Below are positions 46,927 through 57,943 of a stretch of DNA of 64,000 nt, piece after piece. The notes beneath the pieces are model-generated. The model had not been told where the DNA came from. It was given only the letters and a program-made list of their open reading frames with translations, and made no database searches. The translations under genes and the position numbers were made by a program. This DNA is from Boesenbergia rotunda (lineage: Eukaryota; Streptophyta; Magnoliopsida; Zingiberales; Zingiberaceae), in contig JAGFNQ010006432.1 of assembly GCA_024364735.1 (NCBI GenBank), positions 39,320 through 103,319 of the forward strand, written 5' to 3'. How positions within the stretch are numbered: the first letter of the stretch is position 1; the number at the start of each line of letters is the position of its first letter.

Positions 46927-48387
46927 TGTTGGTGCAAGATGCATTAGTGATGTCCTCCTCTAAGTGTTTCAATGTTAGACAATATGTTTAAGTCAGTGAT
47001 ACATTGAACAAGGGAAGGGTGAGTCAAGAGAGGAGTAACAAAGTGAAGAAAAGTCCTAGTTAACCTAGACACTAAGTCCTGGTTCTAAGAATTGGGCACT
47101 AAGACCTGGTGAGTGAAGTTGGGCACTAGACCTAATGAGTGAAGTTGGACACTAAGTCCTGGTTCATGGAATTGGGCACTATGTCCTGGCCGAGGGTTGG
47201 GCACCGAAGACCTGGTTCGAGGAATTGGGCACTAAGTCCTGGCCGAGGGTTGGGTACCGAAGACCTGGTTCAAGGAATTGGACACTAAGTCCTGGCCGAG
47301 GGTTGGGCACCTAAGTCCTGGACCTAGGGTTTGGGCACGAATCTTGGTCCGAGGGATTGAGCAACTTAGCTGAGCGATGACTAAGGACATAAGTAGAGAC
47401 GGGTCGAGGCTCGGACGTCTCGAGGTCCGAGAGTATCGAAGGCTAAGTAAAAGTCCACCTGAATGGACTGGGTGGCAACCGTGTCCTGAGAGGAGTAGGT
47501 TGAAGGCGCATTCCCGGGGGTGAGAACTTAGGCATCGATTTGACCTAGGATTTCACGGAAATCCAAAGTCAGAACCAAATCCTTAAGGTTAAGATTATCA
47601 GCATGTTTGCCTTGTATTTATGTATCTTGCAGGTACCTAAAGTTGAAGACAGAGCAGACAAACAAACATACAATAGGGCTGGAAAGAAGGCTGCCAGGCG
47701 CCCCCATCAAACAGGGCGCCTCATTGATGTAGGCGCCTCAATGAACCAGGGTGCCTCAATCAATGAGGCACCTCCTTCAACACAGGCGCCCTGGTCAGAA
47801 GGGTTATTTGCTGCTGTGAGTTTGGCGTGTAGATAAACTTTGACCAAGCCCTGTGAGGTGCCCCATTGATCACAGGCGCCCCAATGAAGGCTATAAAAGG
47901 GGCTTCGACCCCTCAGCTCAAGACACAACTTCTAAGATCCATTCTGAGCTTTCTGACTGACGAAAAAGCGCTAACGATGAGGCTCTGCGACCAAGGAAGC
48001 TCCGGGAGGAAGTGCGCGACACTTCGGAGTTCCAGATCGGCTGAGTCTTCGACTCCTTTTGGTTTGAATTTAAATTCTGCAATTATTTTTTATATCTTTT
48101 GATTGTAATCTCTGCACTGTAAGACGGGTTTCTCCGCCTCCAGAAAGTCCGGAAAGGAGACCACTAGTGGACGGGCATTCCCCTGCTTAGGCCTTGGATG
48201 TAGTAACCCTAGGGGGTTGGGAACCAAGTAAATCCGGTGTGCATTTTGTGTTGTCTTTATTTTCGTTCTATCTATTTTCCGCTGCACTAACTCTGAGTCT
48301 AGAACGAAAGTCTACGAAAGATAAATTTCCGTGAGAATTTTTACGGTCGATATTCATCCCCCCTCTATCGACGGCACCGGTACAACA
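46927..48387 (+). mobile_element. H: Sirevirus-like solo LTR
   Basis: The 1461-bp LTR runs from TGTTGGTGCAAG to CCGGTACAACA and is flanked by TGCCC at 46922-46926 and 48388-48392. In order it has copies of a unit of about 30 bp with AAGTCCTGG (47050-47340), GGCGCC palindromes (47695-47885), TATAAAAGG (47892-47900) and a CCCCCCTCTATCG box near its end (48357-48369). This is the layout of the W and Y LTRs with another palindrome core. Confidence 0.9.
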
Positions 48388-48790
48388 TGCCCGACCAAGA
48401 GTTGTTGAAACCCTAATACCTCGCTGTGCTGCGGATGCCCGACCAAGAGCTGTTGAAACCCTACTACCTCGCGGTGCTACGGATGCCCGAGGTGAGTCGG
48501 CTTGGTCTGGATACCGCGGATGCCCGACCAAGTGCTGTTGAAACCCTACTACCTCACGGTGCTACGGATGCCCGAGGTGAGTAGGCTTGGTCTGGATGCT
48601 GTGGATGCCACCCAGTGCTATTGAAGCCCTACTACCTCGCGGTGCTGCTGATGCTCGATGTGAGTAGGCTTGGTCTGGTGTTGCGGATGCCAGACCAAGA
48701 GCTGTTGAAACCCTACTACCTCACGGTGCTGTGGATGCCCGAGATGAGTAGGCTTGGTTTGGGTGTTGCGGATGTCCGTCCAAGAGTGGG
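48388..48790 (+). repeat. tandem repeat of about 84 bp in T
   Basis: Units begin CTGTTGAAACCCTACTACCT at about 48450, 48535, 48617 (diverged) and 48700. Each includes GTGCTGCGGATGCCCGA and GAGTAGGCTTGGT. With the copies at 46850-46926 and 48390-48448 there are five to six. It lies where Tat elements keep long 3' noncoding DNA. Confidence 0.8.
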
Positions 48791-48796
48791 AGATTT

Positions 48797-49860
48797 TGGT
48801 TCTAAAGTATACAAATTGCCAACCAATTTACCTGAACAGATAATCTCTCTATTTCTTTTTATAACAACACGACATTAAAAGCAATAGAATATCCATCCTT
48901 TATTATTTTACAAACCGAAACAAGGTTCTTTCTAAAAGTAGGTACATAAAAGCAATTTCTTAAAATCAAAACTTTATTTTTCTCAAAAGACAAATAAACG
49001 TCTCCCACTGCAATAGCCGCACCTCTGTAGCATTGCCCATATAGACGGTTGTCTCTCCATCAGCTAGTCGTTGGGTTTCCTGGAACCCCTGCAAAGAATT
49101 GCAAACATGATCAATGGCTCCCGTATCTACACACCAGGTACCGGTAGATAACACCGCTAAGCATGTTTCAACAACTAAACAAAAAGATATACCTTTGTCT
49201 AAACGACGAGGACAGTCCGCCTTCTAGTGCCCAGTCTGCTTGCACATGAAGCACTTGCCTCTTGGCTTCTTCACACCAGTCCGAGGTGCCTGAGATCCTG
49301 CCGCCTTCTTGGCCCCACCTTGTTTCTTCTTCTTCTTGTCTTTCGGCACAGAAGTAGAAACCCTCTGAGTAACTAAGGCATGAGAACTCTGACGAAAAAG
49401 CCCCTCTTCCACCTGGAGTTCTGCCAGAAGTTTGCCCAACGTATATGTACGCTTGTTCATATTGTAGTTCCGGCGCAACTACTCAAAACTCCTAGGCAGA
49501 GACTGGAGAATGATATCGACTGGATTTCCCCATCCATCTCCGCTCCAAGGACTTCAATCTCATTCAGATGAGCCATCATTTTGAGAACATAATCCCTCAT
49601 GGGTGTTCCTTCAATCATGGTAGTCGTCATCAAGTTCCTCATCGCATCGTGCATAGCGGCCCAATTCTGGTGTCTGAAGAGTTCCATGAGGTTGAGCATC
49701 ATGTCATAAGCAGTGGGCATGACCTGATGCTGATGTTGAAATACATTTGACATAGAAGCCAAGATGTAACACCACGCCATCTCATCTGCCTTGACCCACT
49801 TCTTATAACGCTCCTTCTCCTCTTCACTAGAATTCTTGCTAGGCTAATCACACGCTCCTA
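48797..49860 (-). pseudogene. gag and protease start of X2
   Basis: It matches X gag from MAWCYILASMSNVFQHQHQV (49780) onward with several shifts of frame, one near 49475. The zinc knuckle is CFMCKQTGH, then a TAG where X has Trp, then KADCPRR. Protease DTGA is at about 49110. Beyond 48966 the frame is lost but DNA similarity to X (GCAATTTGTATACT) goes on to 48797. Not functional. Confidence 0.85.
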
Positions 49861-50534
49861 AATAATTTTCTATAATCATGTCTAACCTAGTGATCCACAG
49901 AACAGCCCATCCGATGGGGAGGAAGGCACTCAAAGTTGACGCGCAGGCTTATTCGCATCACTTGTCAAATTAGTAATGGAGGCCACGGGACCCTTAGGGT
50001 CCCTCTCCCACTTAGTTATTTATAATGAGAAATTTTCATGCACGCACGACAAGCACATAATCTAAAACAATAAATAAGAAAAATTTTCCAACTATCATGG
50101 CTTTAGTCTCCAATGTGCCTTCAGTCATGTCGCCACCTCGTCCGCTCCTCCCTACACCATGCGCAAGCCACCATTGAAGGGATCTCCGAGCCGAGACGAA
50201 AAGCTATTTATTTACATCCATCGATCGTTATACTCCACAAAGGAGTGTACATAAAAACTAGATCGAAAGTAAATAAAAGCGTGGTGAAATAAGTGTCGTA
50301 TTTAATTGCAAAAATTAAATACTAATTTAGCCTTGTCAACCCCGAGGATTCAAATAATTACAACCATGCACAACCAATCATATACACACATTATTTAAGC
50401 CATAATAGTTGGAATCTCATGCCTACAACCAAAGAGTTATCCTACGCACATCCTACTATTATCCGACAAAAATAAAATACATGATAAAGTGCAAAAAGTA
50501 ACCGAATCCTAAACATACAAAACCGGAAAACTTA
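49861..50534 (-). other. untranslated leader of X2
   Basis: Between the primer site and gag, matching 17732-18720 of X with several deletions. It carries no gene that I can recognise. Confidence 0.7.
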
Positions 50535-50548
50535 GCTCTGATACCATT

Positions 50549-50648
50549 TGTTGAATAGCTTGGTGGGCTTCCTAAGCGAATACCGGGTCATCCATGGGAA
50601 ATCTCTCCATGTCCACGGATTAAAAAAATATAATCCAAATGGAGACCT
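50549..50648 (-). repeat. 5' LTR end of X2, cut by A
   Basis: The TG at 50549 on the plus strand corresponds to the LTR end ...CAACA read on minus. It matches the last bases of the X LTR (34555-34635), including the TCCACGGATTAAAAAAAT-like stretch. Confidence 0.75.
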
Positions 50649-51603
50649 TGATGGATCGTTTAGGCGTGCAGAGGGGGTGGGGGTGAATGCACTTTCTCGG
50701 ATCGTTTTGATCTCTACAGAGTTGTTAGCGCAGCGGAAATAATATGTAAAGAAAATTAAACAATGCCAACAAGAATATTTTACTTGGTATCCACCCAGAT
50801 GGGTGACTAATCCAAGGATCCACGCCGCGAGCACCACTTTCACTATGAAAACCTCTTTTAGGTGGAGAAACCTTTACAACGGCGATCTTCCTCTTTACAG
50901 AATAGAGTAGAATGAGTGAGAGGAAGCAAGAACACTTTCCAGTTGGGCAGCACTTCGTTACTGTACGGAATCGTACCGTGCACATGTAACGAGGAGCTCC
51001 TTTTATAGGTGAAAAGGACAGACTCACAGTTTGTCCAGCCCCGCACCAGTCGACTGCCCTAAGGGCAGTCGACTGGCCCAACATTGATTGCTGGCCAACG
51101 ACTATCCAACAGCTAGCCAACGGCTAGTTTCGGGGGTATACCAGTCGACTGCCCCACGGCCAGTCGACTGGTCCGAGGCTGTGAATTTTCTGTGGGTTTT
51201 ATCAGTCGACTGCCACATGGCCAGTCGACTGCCCTGACTCACAGTTCAGCTCTAGCCACTTCGGACCTTCTCCTTCGCATGTGCCTTCAGGTTTGCTCCC
51301 TTGGTTCGCCCCTTGAAGTCCTCTTCCTCTGGCTATCGTCCCTCGGATGCGCACGCAAGCCTTCCCTTGGCTTGCCTCCATGCCACCCTTCACGTGTGCC
51401 CTTGAAGTCCACTTCCCGGCTTGCCCTTGGAGCTCTCCTCCCTCGGCTCTCGTCCCTCGGATATGTCTACCAAGTGTGATTCTCCAAGTCCTGCAAACTC
51501 AATCACACACATCAAATACAACATAACACTCTAACTTTAAACCTATTCGCCCACACATCAAAACCATGATCCTCCAATCATTTAAGGGTCGATTGCCTCA
51601 ACA
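50649..51603 (-). repeat. 3' LTR of A
   Basis: The 955-bp LTR, read on minus, starts TGTTGAGGCAATCG and ends ACGATCCATCA. It has six CAGTCGACTG palindromes (51047, 51065, 51142, 51161, 51203, 51222), then TATAAAAGG (51007-50999), and near the end a G-run box (about 50669-50685). Open frames in it are chance. Confidence 0.92.
50999..51231 (-). promoter_or_regulatory. A LTR promoter: CAGTCGACTG pairs and TATA box
   Basis: The six cores are paired. The first pair forms 15-base inverted arms around a single central base (51046-51076). TATAAAAGG lies about 40 bases downstream on the minus strand. Confidence 0.65.
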
Positions 51604-52555
51604 ATCTCCCCCTTTTTGATGTGTGGCAATATGTTTATGTTAGAGATAAATAACAGCCATAATAACAACAACAATAGATAACAATTGAAAAAGCATGAGA
51701 CATAGTAGACCTAAGAGGCAACCTCCCCCTTAATTTATGTCTTCTACCCATTTTCAATTCTAATCTAAATCCAAGTTAAGTTACCACTTAACAATAGCAA
51801 TGTAAAAATATAAGACATATCAGAGCCAAAGAGGTACCTCCCCCTTAATCCATGTCTTCTCTATTTTTAGACATTCATGTTCTAAGTTAGAAAGAAAACC
51901 TTAAACCATCCATTCCAAGTTAAAATTCTAACTTAAACCACCCATTCTCCCCTTTGACACCATAAAAAATGATTGCCTCAAGCAACCAAAACCCATGGCA
52001 TCAAATGAGAGAATTTTCGATTTCTGAAATTTCTCACAGTGGCTGAATACAGGCGTGCCAGTCGACTGCCCATGGGGCAGTCGACTGATACACTATCAGT
52101 CTGAATTTTCAGCTTTTCTGTCGAATTTCAAAAACTCCTAGAAAATTCCAAAAATTATAAAATTTTGCTTACATGTTTGAAATGTTATACTCTATCAGGG
52201 AAAAATATTAAACCATATAAAATTTCAAACATACATGACATTTGATAAAAATCCAAAAGTTTTGAAAACCACTACATTTTGTATCAAACTTTGAAACCAA
52301 TTTTGCAATTATATGACTTTTAAAAACATGGCACAGTATGTAAAACATAAAATGGTTTTCAAAAGTTTAAAATGTCCAACTATGATTTTTAGCAAAGTGT
52401 CTATTGATTAAACACTTACCTCCACCATAGTTGGTCTAGTTTTGATATTTTGATACTTTTAATGGTTCAACAATGTGCCACAAGCACAAGTGACCCAAAT
52501 GTATCACCCTAATGGATCAAGCACCCTTTTTCAAGTTAATGTCTTCAAGTTCATC
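51604..52555 (-). other. A post-pol noncoding region
   Basis: On minus it contains purine tracts at 51604-51616 (beside the LTR), near 51733, 51838 and 51948. A pair of CAGTCGACTG palindromes lies at 52059-52068 and 52078-52087. No accessory frame is present. Confidence 0.7.
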
Positions 52556-55500
52556 CTATACTTCCACAAAACACATTCCAAGGCCTCTTCTTAAGGATGT
52601 AAACTCCGATTCGGGAAGAGGCTTGGTAAAGATGTCGACTAGGTTCGACTTTGATTCAACATAGTGTAGTTCTATGTCTCCCCTTGCCACATGGTCTCTA
52701 ATGAAGTGATGCTTCACTTCAATGTGTTTTGTCCTAGAATGATGAATCAGATTTTTAGTAAATGATTGTGCTTACATTATCACACAAGACTTTGACCTTG
52801 GTGTAATGTAGCTCATAATCCTCTAAAGTGTGCTTGATCCAGAGGAGTTGGGAAACACATCCACCCATTGCCACATATTTTGCCTCCGTTGTTGATAGGG
52901 CAACACATGGTTGTTTTCTACTACTCCAACTAACTAAAGAAGACCCAAGGAATTGACACCCTCCACTTGTACTCTTCCTATCTAACTTACAACCCGCATA
53001 GTCTGAGTCAGTGTATCCAATTAGATCAACACTAGGGGTTCTAGGATACCAAAGTCCGACATTGAGGGTACCTTTCACATACCTTAGGATCCTTTTGACT
53101 ACAACCAAATGGGACTTTTTGGCACACGATTGGTACCTTGCACACATACCTACCGCAAAAAGTATGTCGGGTCTACTAGCGGTTAGGTATAGGAGGCTAC
53201 CAATCATGCTCCTATATTGTTTAGAGTCTACCATTTTCCCTTCAATGTCACTATCCATTTTCACATTGGTTCCTATGGGTGTAGATGCTTCCTTAGCATT
53301 TTCTAAACCAAATTTCTTTAGCATCTCTTTGGCATATTTGGTTTGAAAGACATGTGTACCTTCATTAGTTTGCTTAACTTGAAGGCCTAAGAAAAAGGAT
53401 AACTCTCCTACAAGACTCATCTCAAATTCATCTTCCATACACTTGATGAATTCTTGTAGGAAGTCATTATTTGTTGACCCAAAAATGATATCGTCTACAT
53501 AGACTTGGGCAACAAATATGTCCTTATCCTTAGATTTTAGGAACAATGTAGGGTCAATTGTTCCTCTTCTAAACCCCTTAGACACCAAAAATGAAGAAAG
53601 CCTCTCATACCAAGCCCGGGGAGCTTGTTTCAATCCATATAAGGTTTTTCTTAATTTAAACACGTGTCTTGGATAGTTGGGGTTCTCAAACCCAGGAGGT
53701 TGTTCTACATAGACCTCTTCCTTAATTATTCCATTAAGGAATGCCGACTTCACATCCATTTGATGGAGTGTAAAACCCATGTGAGCGGCATAGGCTAGTA
53801 GAATTCTAATTGATTCTAGCCTAGCTACGGGGGCATAAGTCTCATCATAATCTAGTCCTTCAACTTGGTTAAATCCCCTAGCTACCAATCTAGCCTTGTT
53901 CCTAGTGATTTTACATTGGTCGTCTAGTTTGTTCCTAAAGACCCATCTAGTGATTACAATAGTGCAATCATTGGGCCTAGGAACTAACTCCCAAACTTCA
54001 CTCCTCTCAAATTGATTTAGCTCTTCTTGCATAGCTAAACCCAATCAACATCTCCCAATGCTTCATCAATGGACTTAGGTTCTAATTGGGAGATTAGAGC
54101 TATTTGACTAGTTTGATCCCTAAAGTAGGACCTAGTCCTTACTCCTTGAGTGATCATCACCCATAATTTGGTCAATAGAATGATCATGGTGATGTCTCAA
54201 GGGTCTAGAGGTTGTAGGTTCATTTACTCCTTCTTCCTCATCCTCTAGGGTACTTCTTACTCCCCCTTGATCATTGCCCTCCAAATGTAGGTCTTGGATT
54301 CTTTGGGCAAGGGGTTGGACCTCTTCTATATCCTTATCAATAGAAGCCTTTCTAGGGTAGGTACTAGTGGTTTCATCAAATTTGACATTTGAGGACTCCT
54401 CAATCACATTTGTCCTCTTGTTGTACACTCTATAACCCCTACTAGTCAATGAGTATCCTACTAGAATTCCTTCATCGGCTTTTGACTCAAATTTCCTTAG
54501 GTCATCTTTGGTGTTTAAGATGTAGACTTTACATCCAAAGACTCTAAAATAATGGACTTGTGGTACCCTTCCATTCCACAGTTCAAAGGGTGTTTTTCCT
54601 AAAAACCTATGTACCAACACCCGGTTTTGGATATAACAAGCGGTGTTAACCGCTTCGGCCCAAAAATAGTTAGGAAGGGAATATGCATTAAGCATAGTCC
54701 TAGCAGCTTCTTGTAGGGCTCGGTTTCTCCTCTCAACTACCCCATTTTGTTGAGGAGTCCTTGGGCATGAAAACTCATGATTGTACCCATTTTCAACACA
54801 AAATTGTGTGAAATTAGCGTTTTGGAACTCCCCACCATGGTCACTCCTAATTCGGTTTATTTTGGTATTCTTTTTGTTTTCTATCCTTTTACTAAAACCT
54901 ATAAAGATATCTAGGGTATCATCCTTATGTTTCAAGAAGTAGACCCATGTGAACCTAGAAAAGTCATCTACTATCACTAAGCAATACTTACTCCCTACAA
55001 GTGATGGAGTACTATGGCAATCAAACAAATCTATATGCAAAAGTTCTAAAGGTAAGGAAGTGGTGATTAGAGTTTTACCTTTGTGTGATGCTTTTGATTG
55101 CTTACCCTCTTGGCATGCATCACACAACTTGGTCTTCTCATACTTGATCATTGGGAGCCCCTTCACCAGCTCTTCCTTGTCACTCTTGCAATGCTCCTCA
55201 TGTTTACATGTCCAAGTCTCTGGTGCCACAACCACCCTTCTTCTTCTTTAGACATGAGACACTTAACAACATTGTTAGTAGCATAAGATAGATCAAGATA
55301 ATATAAATTTATCTCTCTAAACCCTTCTAATATGATAGTATTTGAATCACTTTGCCTTATTACACATTTCTTAGCATGAAATTATACTCTAAAACCGACA
55401 TCACATAGTTGACACACACTTAATAAATTAAACTTCATATCTTTGATTAAAAGTACCTTATGAATCGAAATAGTGGGAGATACCTCAATTGTGCCCCTAC

Positions 55501-55642
55501 CAATAATCCTCAACTTTCCACTATTCCCAAAGGAGACCGTCCCTTCTCTTAGGTAGCTAATAGTGGTGAACTTGCTCACATCCCCGGTCATGTGTCTTGA
55601 GCATCCACTATCTACTATCCATAAAGTTGGGGCCTCCTTCAC
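52556..55642 (-). pseudogene. pol of A: protease, integrase, RT, RNase H
   Basis: Protease DSGCSRHMTG is near 55610. A TAA at 55384-55382 replaces a Glu codon seen in B. One base is missing near 55182 after the integrase H..H motif (WLWH...RLGH). From 55235 integrase reads CDACQEGKQSK, HIDLFDC, RSDHGGEF and NGVVERRN, so all three catalytic acids are present, down to a stop at 54132. RT opens at 54044 with QMDVKSAFLNG and YVDD (about 53505). RNase H has STTEAKYVAMG (Lys where B has Glu) and a small deletion near 52755-52770 that shifts the last part (FTKPLPE). Homologous stop at 52556. Recently dead. Confidence 0.92.
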
Positions 55643-55648
55643 CTTTAC

Positions 55649-57289
55649 CTAGACAACACGGAAAACATACTCTTTTGGTACCCATATTTTTGATCCATAA
55701 ACATCATTTAGAAATTTCTTAGGTACCCATGCCTTCTTTGTGGTTCCCTTAGCCCCTAATCTCCTAGATGCACCAATCCTAGCGGTGAGTGAAACAAAAG
55801 CTACCTCCTTGGTCTTAGGCCTATAGCCCAACCCAGCCTTGTTGTATACATCCCTTTGACTGTTTATGATCATATCTAGATTACTAGATCCTACTTGGAA
55901 TTTCCTAAGGGCCTTCGTGAGGTCATCTACCTGTTTCCTTAATTCCCTATTTTTATTTTCAAGGTGTGAAACATGTGAAGAAGTAGAACTAGCATGCAAA
56001 TCTTTAAGTTTAATGGCTTCTACTCTAAGCATGGCAATTTGTTCTTTGAGATCCTTAACTTTACCTCTAGCCTTAGCTAAGTCCATGTTTGTGCTAGAGA
56101 TTATTTTCACTAAAGTAGAGGAGGGTAAGTGGTATACCTCACTTACCGACGCTTCTGACTCTGATGATGAAGTGGAGGAGCTCTCATCTTCACTGCTTGA
56201 GCTTCGTTCATCATCCGATGAGTCTGAGTCATCTTGTGCCATAAGAGCGAAGTGGGAGACTTGCTCTTCTTCTTCCTCTGAAGATGAGGGATCGTCCCAT
56301 GTTGCCTTGAGGTTCGTGGCGCCCTTCTCCTTTCCCTTTGACTTCTTCTTGTCACTCTTCTTCTTCTCTTCCTTCTTGTCATCCCTTTTCTTCAACTGGG
56401 GACACTCGTTCTTCATATGTCCTTCTTGGTGACAGTTGTAACATATGATGTCCTTGGCCTTACCCTTACCTTTGGCCCCTTTCCTAGCATATGACTTGTT
56501 AGAAAAACTTTTAAATGCTTTACGAAATTTCCTTACCATGAAGGCCTCTTGGTCACTATCCATAGAGGCGCTTGACTCCTCTGAGTCCGATGACGATGTG
56601 TAGATCATCTTCTTCTTCTCCATTTCTGCAACAAAAACAATACCTTTCTCTTTGGCCAAAATGTTAGCTTGCTTGTGCAGTTCAAATTCACAAAATAGAT
56701 CGTCTAATTTGACTAAAGATAAGTCCCTCGATACCTTGTAAGCATCAACCATGGATGCCCACAGGGTGGTTCTCGGGAAGGCTTGTAAAACATACCTGAC
56801 CATGTCCCGATTCTTTATTTTCTCTCCAATCACATGGAGCTCGTTTATTACTTCCTTTACCCTTCCATGCAGCTGGCTGACGGTCTCGTTGCTCTTCATG
56901 GAAAGGGATTGCAGTTGGGCCACCAACAAGTCCTTCTTTGCTCTTCTGGACTCGTTTGACCCCTCGTTCAGTTCAACTAACTTGTCCCATAGTTCTTTGG
57001 CGCTCTTGAACGGCCCCACCTTGTTCAGTTGCTCCTTCGAGAGCCCGCATTGCAATGTGGTGGTGGCCTTGGCATTTGATTGCGCCCTCTTCATCACCTC
57101 CTTAGACCATGATCTCATAGGTGTTGGGTCTCCTCTTTCATCGACGGGTGCCTCGAAGCCATCTGCAACACTTATCCAAGTTTCAATATCATTCATGAGG
57201 TAGTATTGCATCCTACCTTTCCAGTACGCGAAGTCGTTCCCGTCGAAGAATGGTGGTCGTGCAGTGGAGTATCCCTCTTGAAACGCCAT
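55649..57289 (-). CDS. gag of A, intact, 546 residues
   Basis: ATG at 57289 starts MAFQEGYSTARPPFFDGNDF, shared with W. The first 220 residues are the copia gag domain (ETWISVADG, LQCGLSKEQLNKVGPF, ASMVDAYKVSRDLS). A zinc knuckle CYNCHQEGHMKNEC lies at about residues 283-296 within a Lys-rich stretch, followed by acidic Ser/Glu runs and a long heptad-like region (about 390-470), as expected for Sirevirus gag. The frame ends at TAG (55651-55649) just before protease, with no frame change across it: the protease frame goes on at the next codon. B has TAG at the same codon. It forms the particle and packs RNA. Confidence 0.9.
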   Translation of the reverse strand: MAFQEGYSTARPPFFDGNDFAYWKGRMQYYLMNDIETWISVADGFEAPVDERGDPTPMRSWSKEVMKRAQSNAKATTTLQCGLSKEQLNKVGPFKSAKELWDKLVELNEGSNESRRAKKDLLVAQLQSLSMKSNETVSQLHGRVKEVINELHVIGEKIKNRDMVRYVLQAFPRTTLWASMVDAYKVSRDLSLVKLDDLFCEFELHKQANILAKEKGIVFVAEMEKKKMIYTSSSDSEESSASMDSDQEAFMVRKFRKAFKSFSNKSYARKGAKGKGKAKDIICYNCHQEGHMKNECPQLKKRDDKKEEKKKSDKKKSKGKEKGATNLKATWDDPSSSEEEEEQVSHFALMAQDDSDSSDDERSSSSEDESSSTSSSESEASVSEVYHLPSSTLVKIISSTNMDLAKARGKVKDLKEQIAMLRVEAIKLKDLHASSTSSHVSHLENKNRELRKQVDDLTKALRKFQVGSSNLDMIINSQRDVYNKAGLGYRPKTKEVAFVSLTARIGASRRLGAKGTTKKAWVPKKFLNDVYGSKIWVPKEYVFRVV

Positions 57290-57331
57290 TACAATTGCTC
57301 CGGTTGACTGTTAGATCTTCCGAAATGCACC

Positions 57332-57344
57332 GGCTCTGATACCA
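57332..57344 (-). other. primer-binding site of A
   Basis: TGGTATCAGAGCC on minus matches plant initiator-Met tRNA and lies two bases from the LTR end at 57347. Confidence 0.88.
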
Positions 57345-57346
57345 AC

Positions 57347-57943
57347 TGAAGGATCGTTTAGGCGTGCAGAGGGGGGGTGAATGCACTTTCTCAGATCGTT
57401 TTGATCTCTACAGAGTTGTTAGCGTAGCGGAAATAATATGTAAAGGAAATTAAACAATGCTAACAAGAATATTTTACTTGGTATCCACCCAGATGGGTGA
57501 CTAATCCAAGGATCCACGCCGTGAGCACCACTTTCACTATGAAAACCTCCTTTAGGTGGAGAAACCTTTACAACGGAGATCTTCCTCTTTACAGAATAGA
57601 GTAGAATGAGTGAGAGGAAGCAAGAACACTTTCCAGTTGGGCAGCACTTCATTACTGTACGGAATCGTACCGTGCACGTGTAACGAGGAGCTCCTTTTAT
57701 AGGTGAAAAGGACAGACTCGCAGTCTGTCCAGCCCCGCACCAATCGACTGCCCTAAGGGCAGTCGACTGGCCCAGCATTGATTGCTGGCCAACGGCTAGC
57801 CAACAGCTAGCCAACGGCTAGTTTCGGGGGTATACCAGTCGACTGCCCCAAGGCATCGACTGGTTGAGGCTGGGAACTGTCTGTGGGTTTTATCAGTCGA
57901 CTGCCACATGGTCAGTCGACTGCCCTGACTCACAGTTCAGCTC
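57347..57943 (-). repeat. 5' LTR of A, inner part
   Basis: Closely matches 50649-51245 of the left LTR, including palindromes, TATA box and G-run box. It stops at CAGCTC, where the left LTR goes on with TAGCCACTTC and where element B starts instead. Confidence 0.9.

Larger units (their letters stand above)
40373..48790 (+). mobile_element. T: Ty3/gypsy Tat-type element, interrupted
   Basis: Own sequence lies at 34636-34642, 40373-41026, 43986-46926 and 48388 to about 48790. It encodes a protease-RT linker, RT with YMDD, RNase H with a second module (NNEAKYEA) as in the Tat lineage, integrase and a long 3' noncoding repeat region. It hosts X, V, S2 and H, making it the oldest element seen. 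Gag lies left of X, outside the window. Confidence 0.85.
48791..50648 (-). mobile_element. X2: X-family copia element, 5' part, minus
   Basis: On the minus strand it has the LTR end (50648-50549, cut by A), primer site TGGTATCAGAGC (50546-50535), a leader of about 0.7 kb and decayed gag-protease. It stops abruptly near 48797 within the pol region matching X base 19915, with no LTR or target duplication, against repeats of T. Confidence 0.82.
50649..57943 (-). mobile_element. A: Sirevirus-like element, minus
   Basis: A has a left (3') LTR at 50649-51603, polypurine tracts, pol, gag, a primer site (57344-57332) and a right (5') LTR from 57347, cut at 57943 by element B. It lies in the LTR of X2; the left flank is GACCT and the right flank is beyond the window. 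It lacks the accessory gene found in Y and W. Confidence 0.92.
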
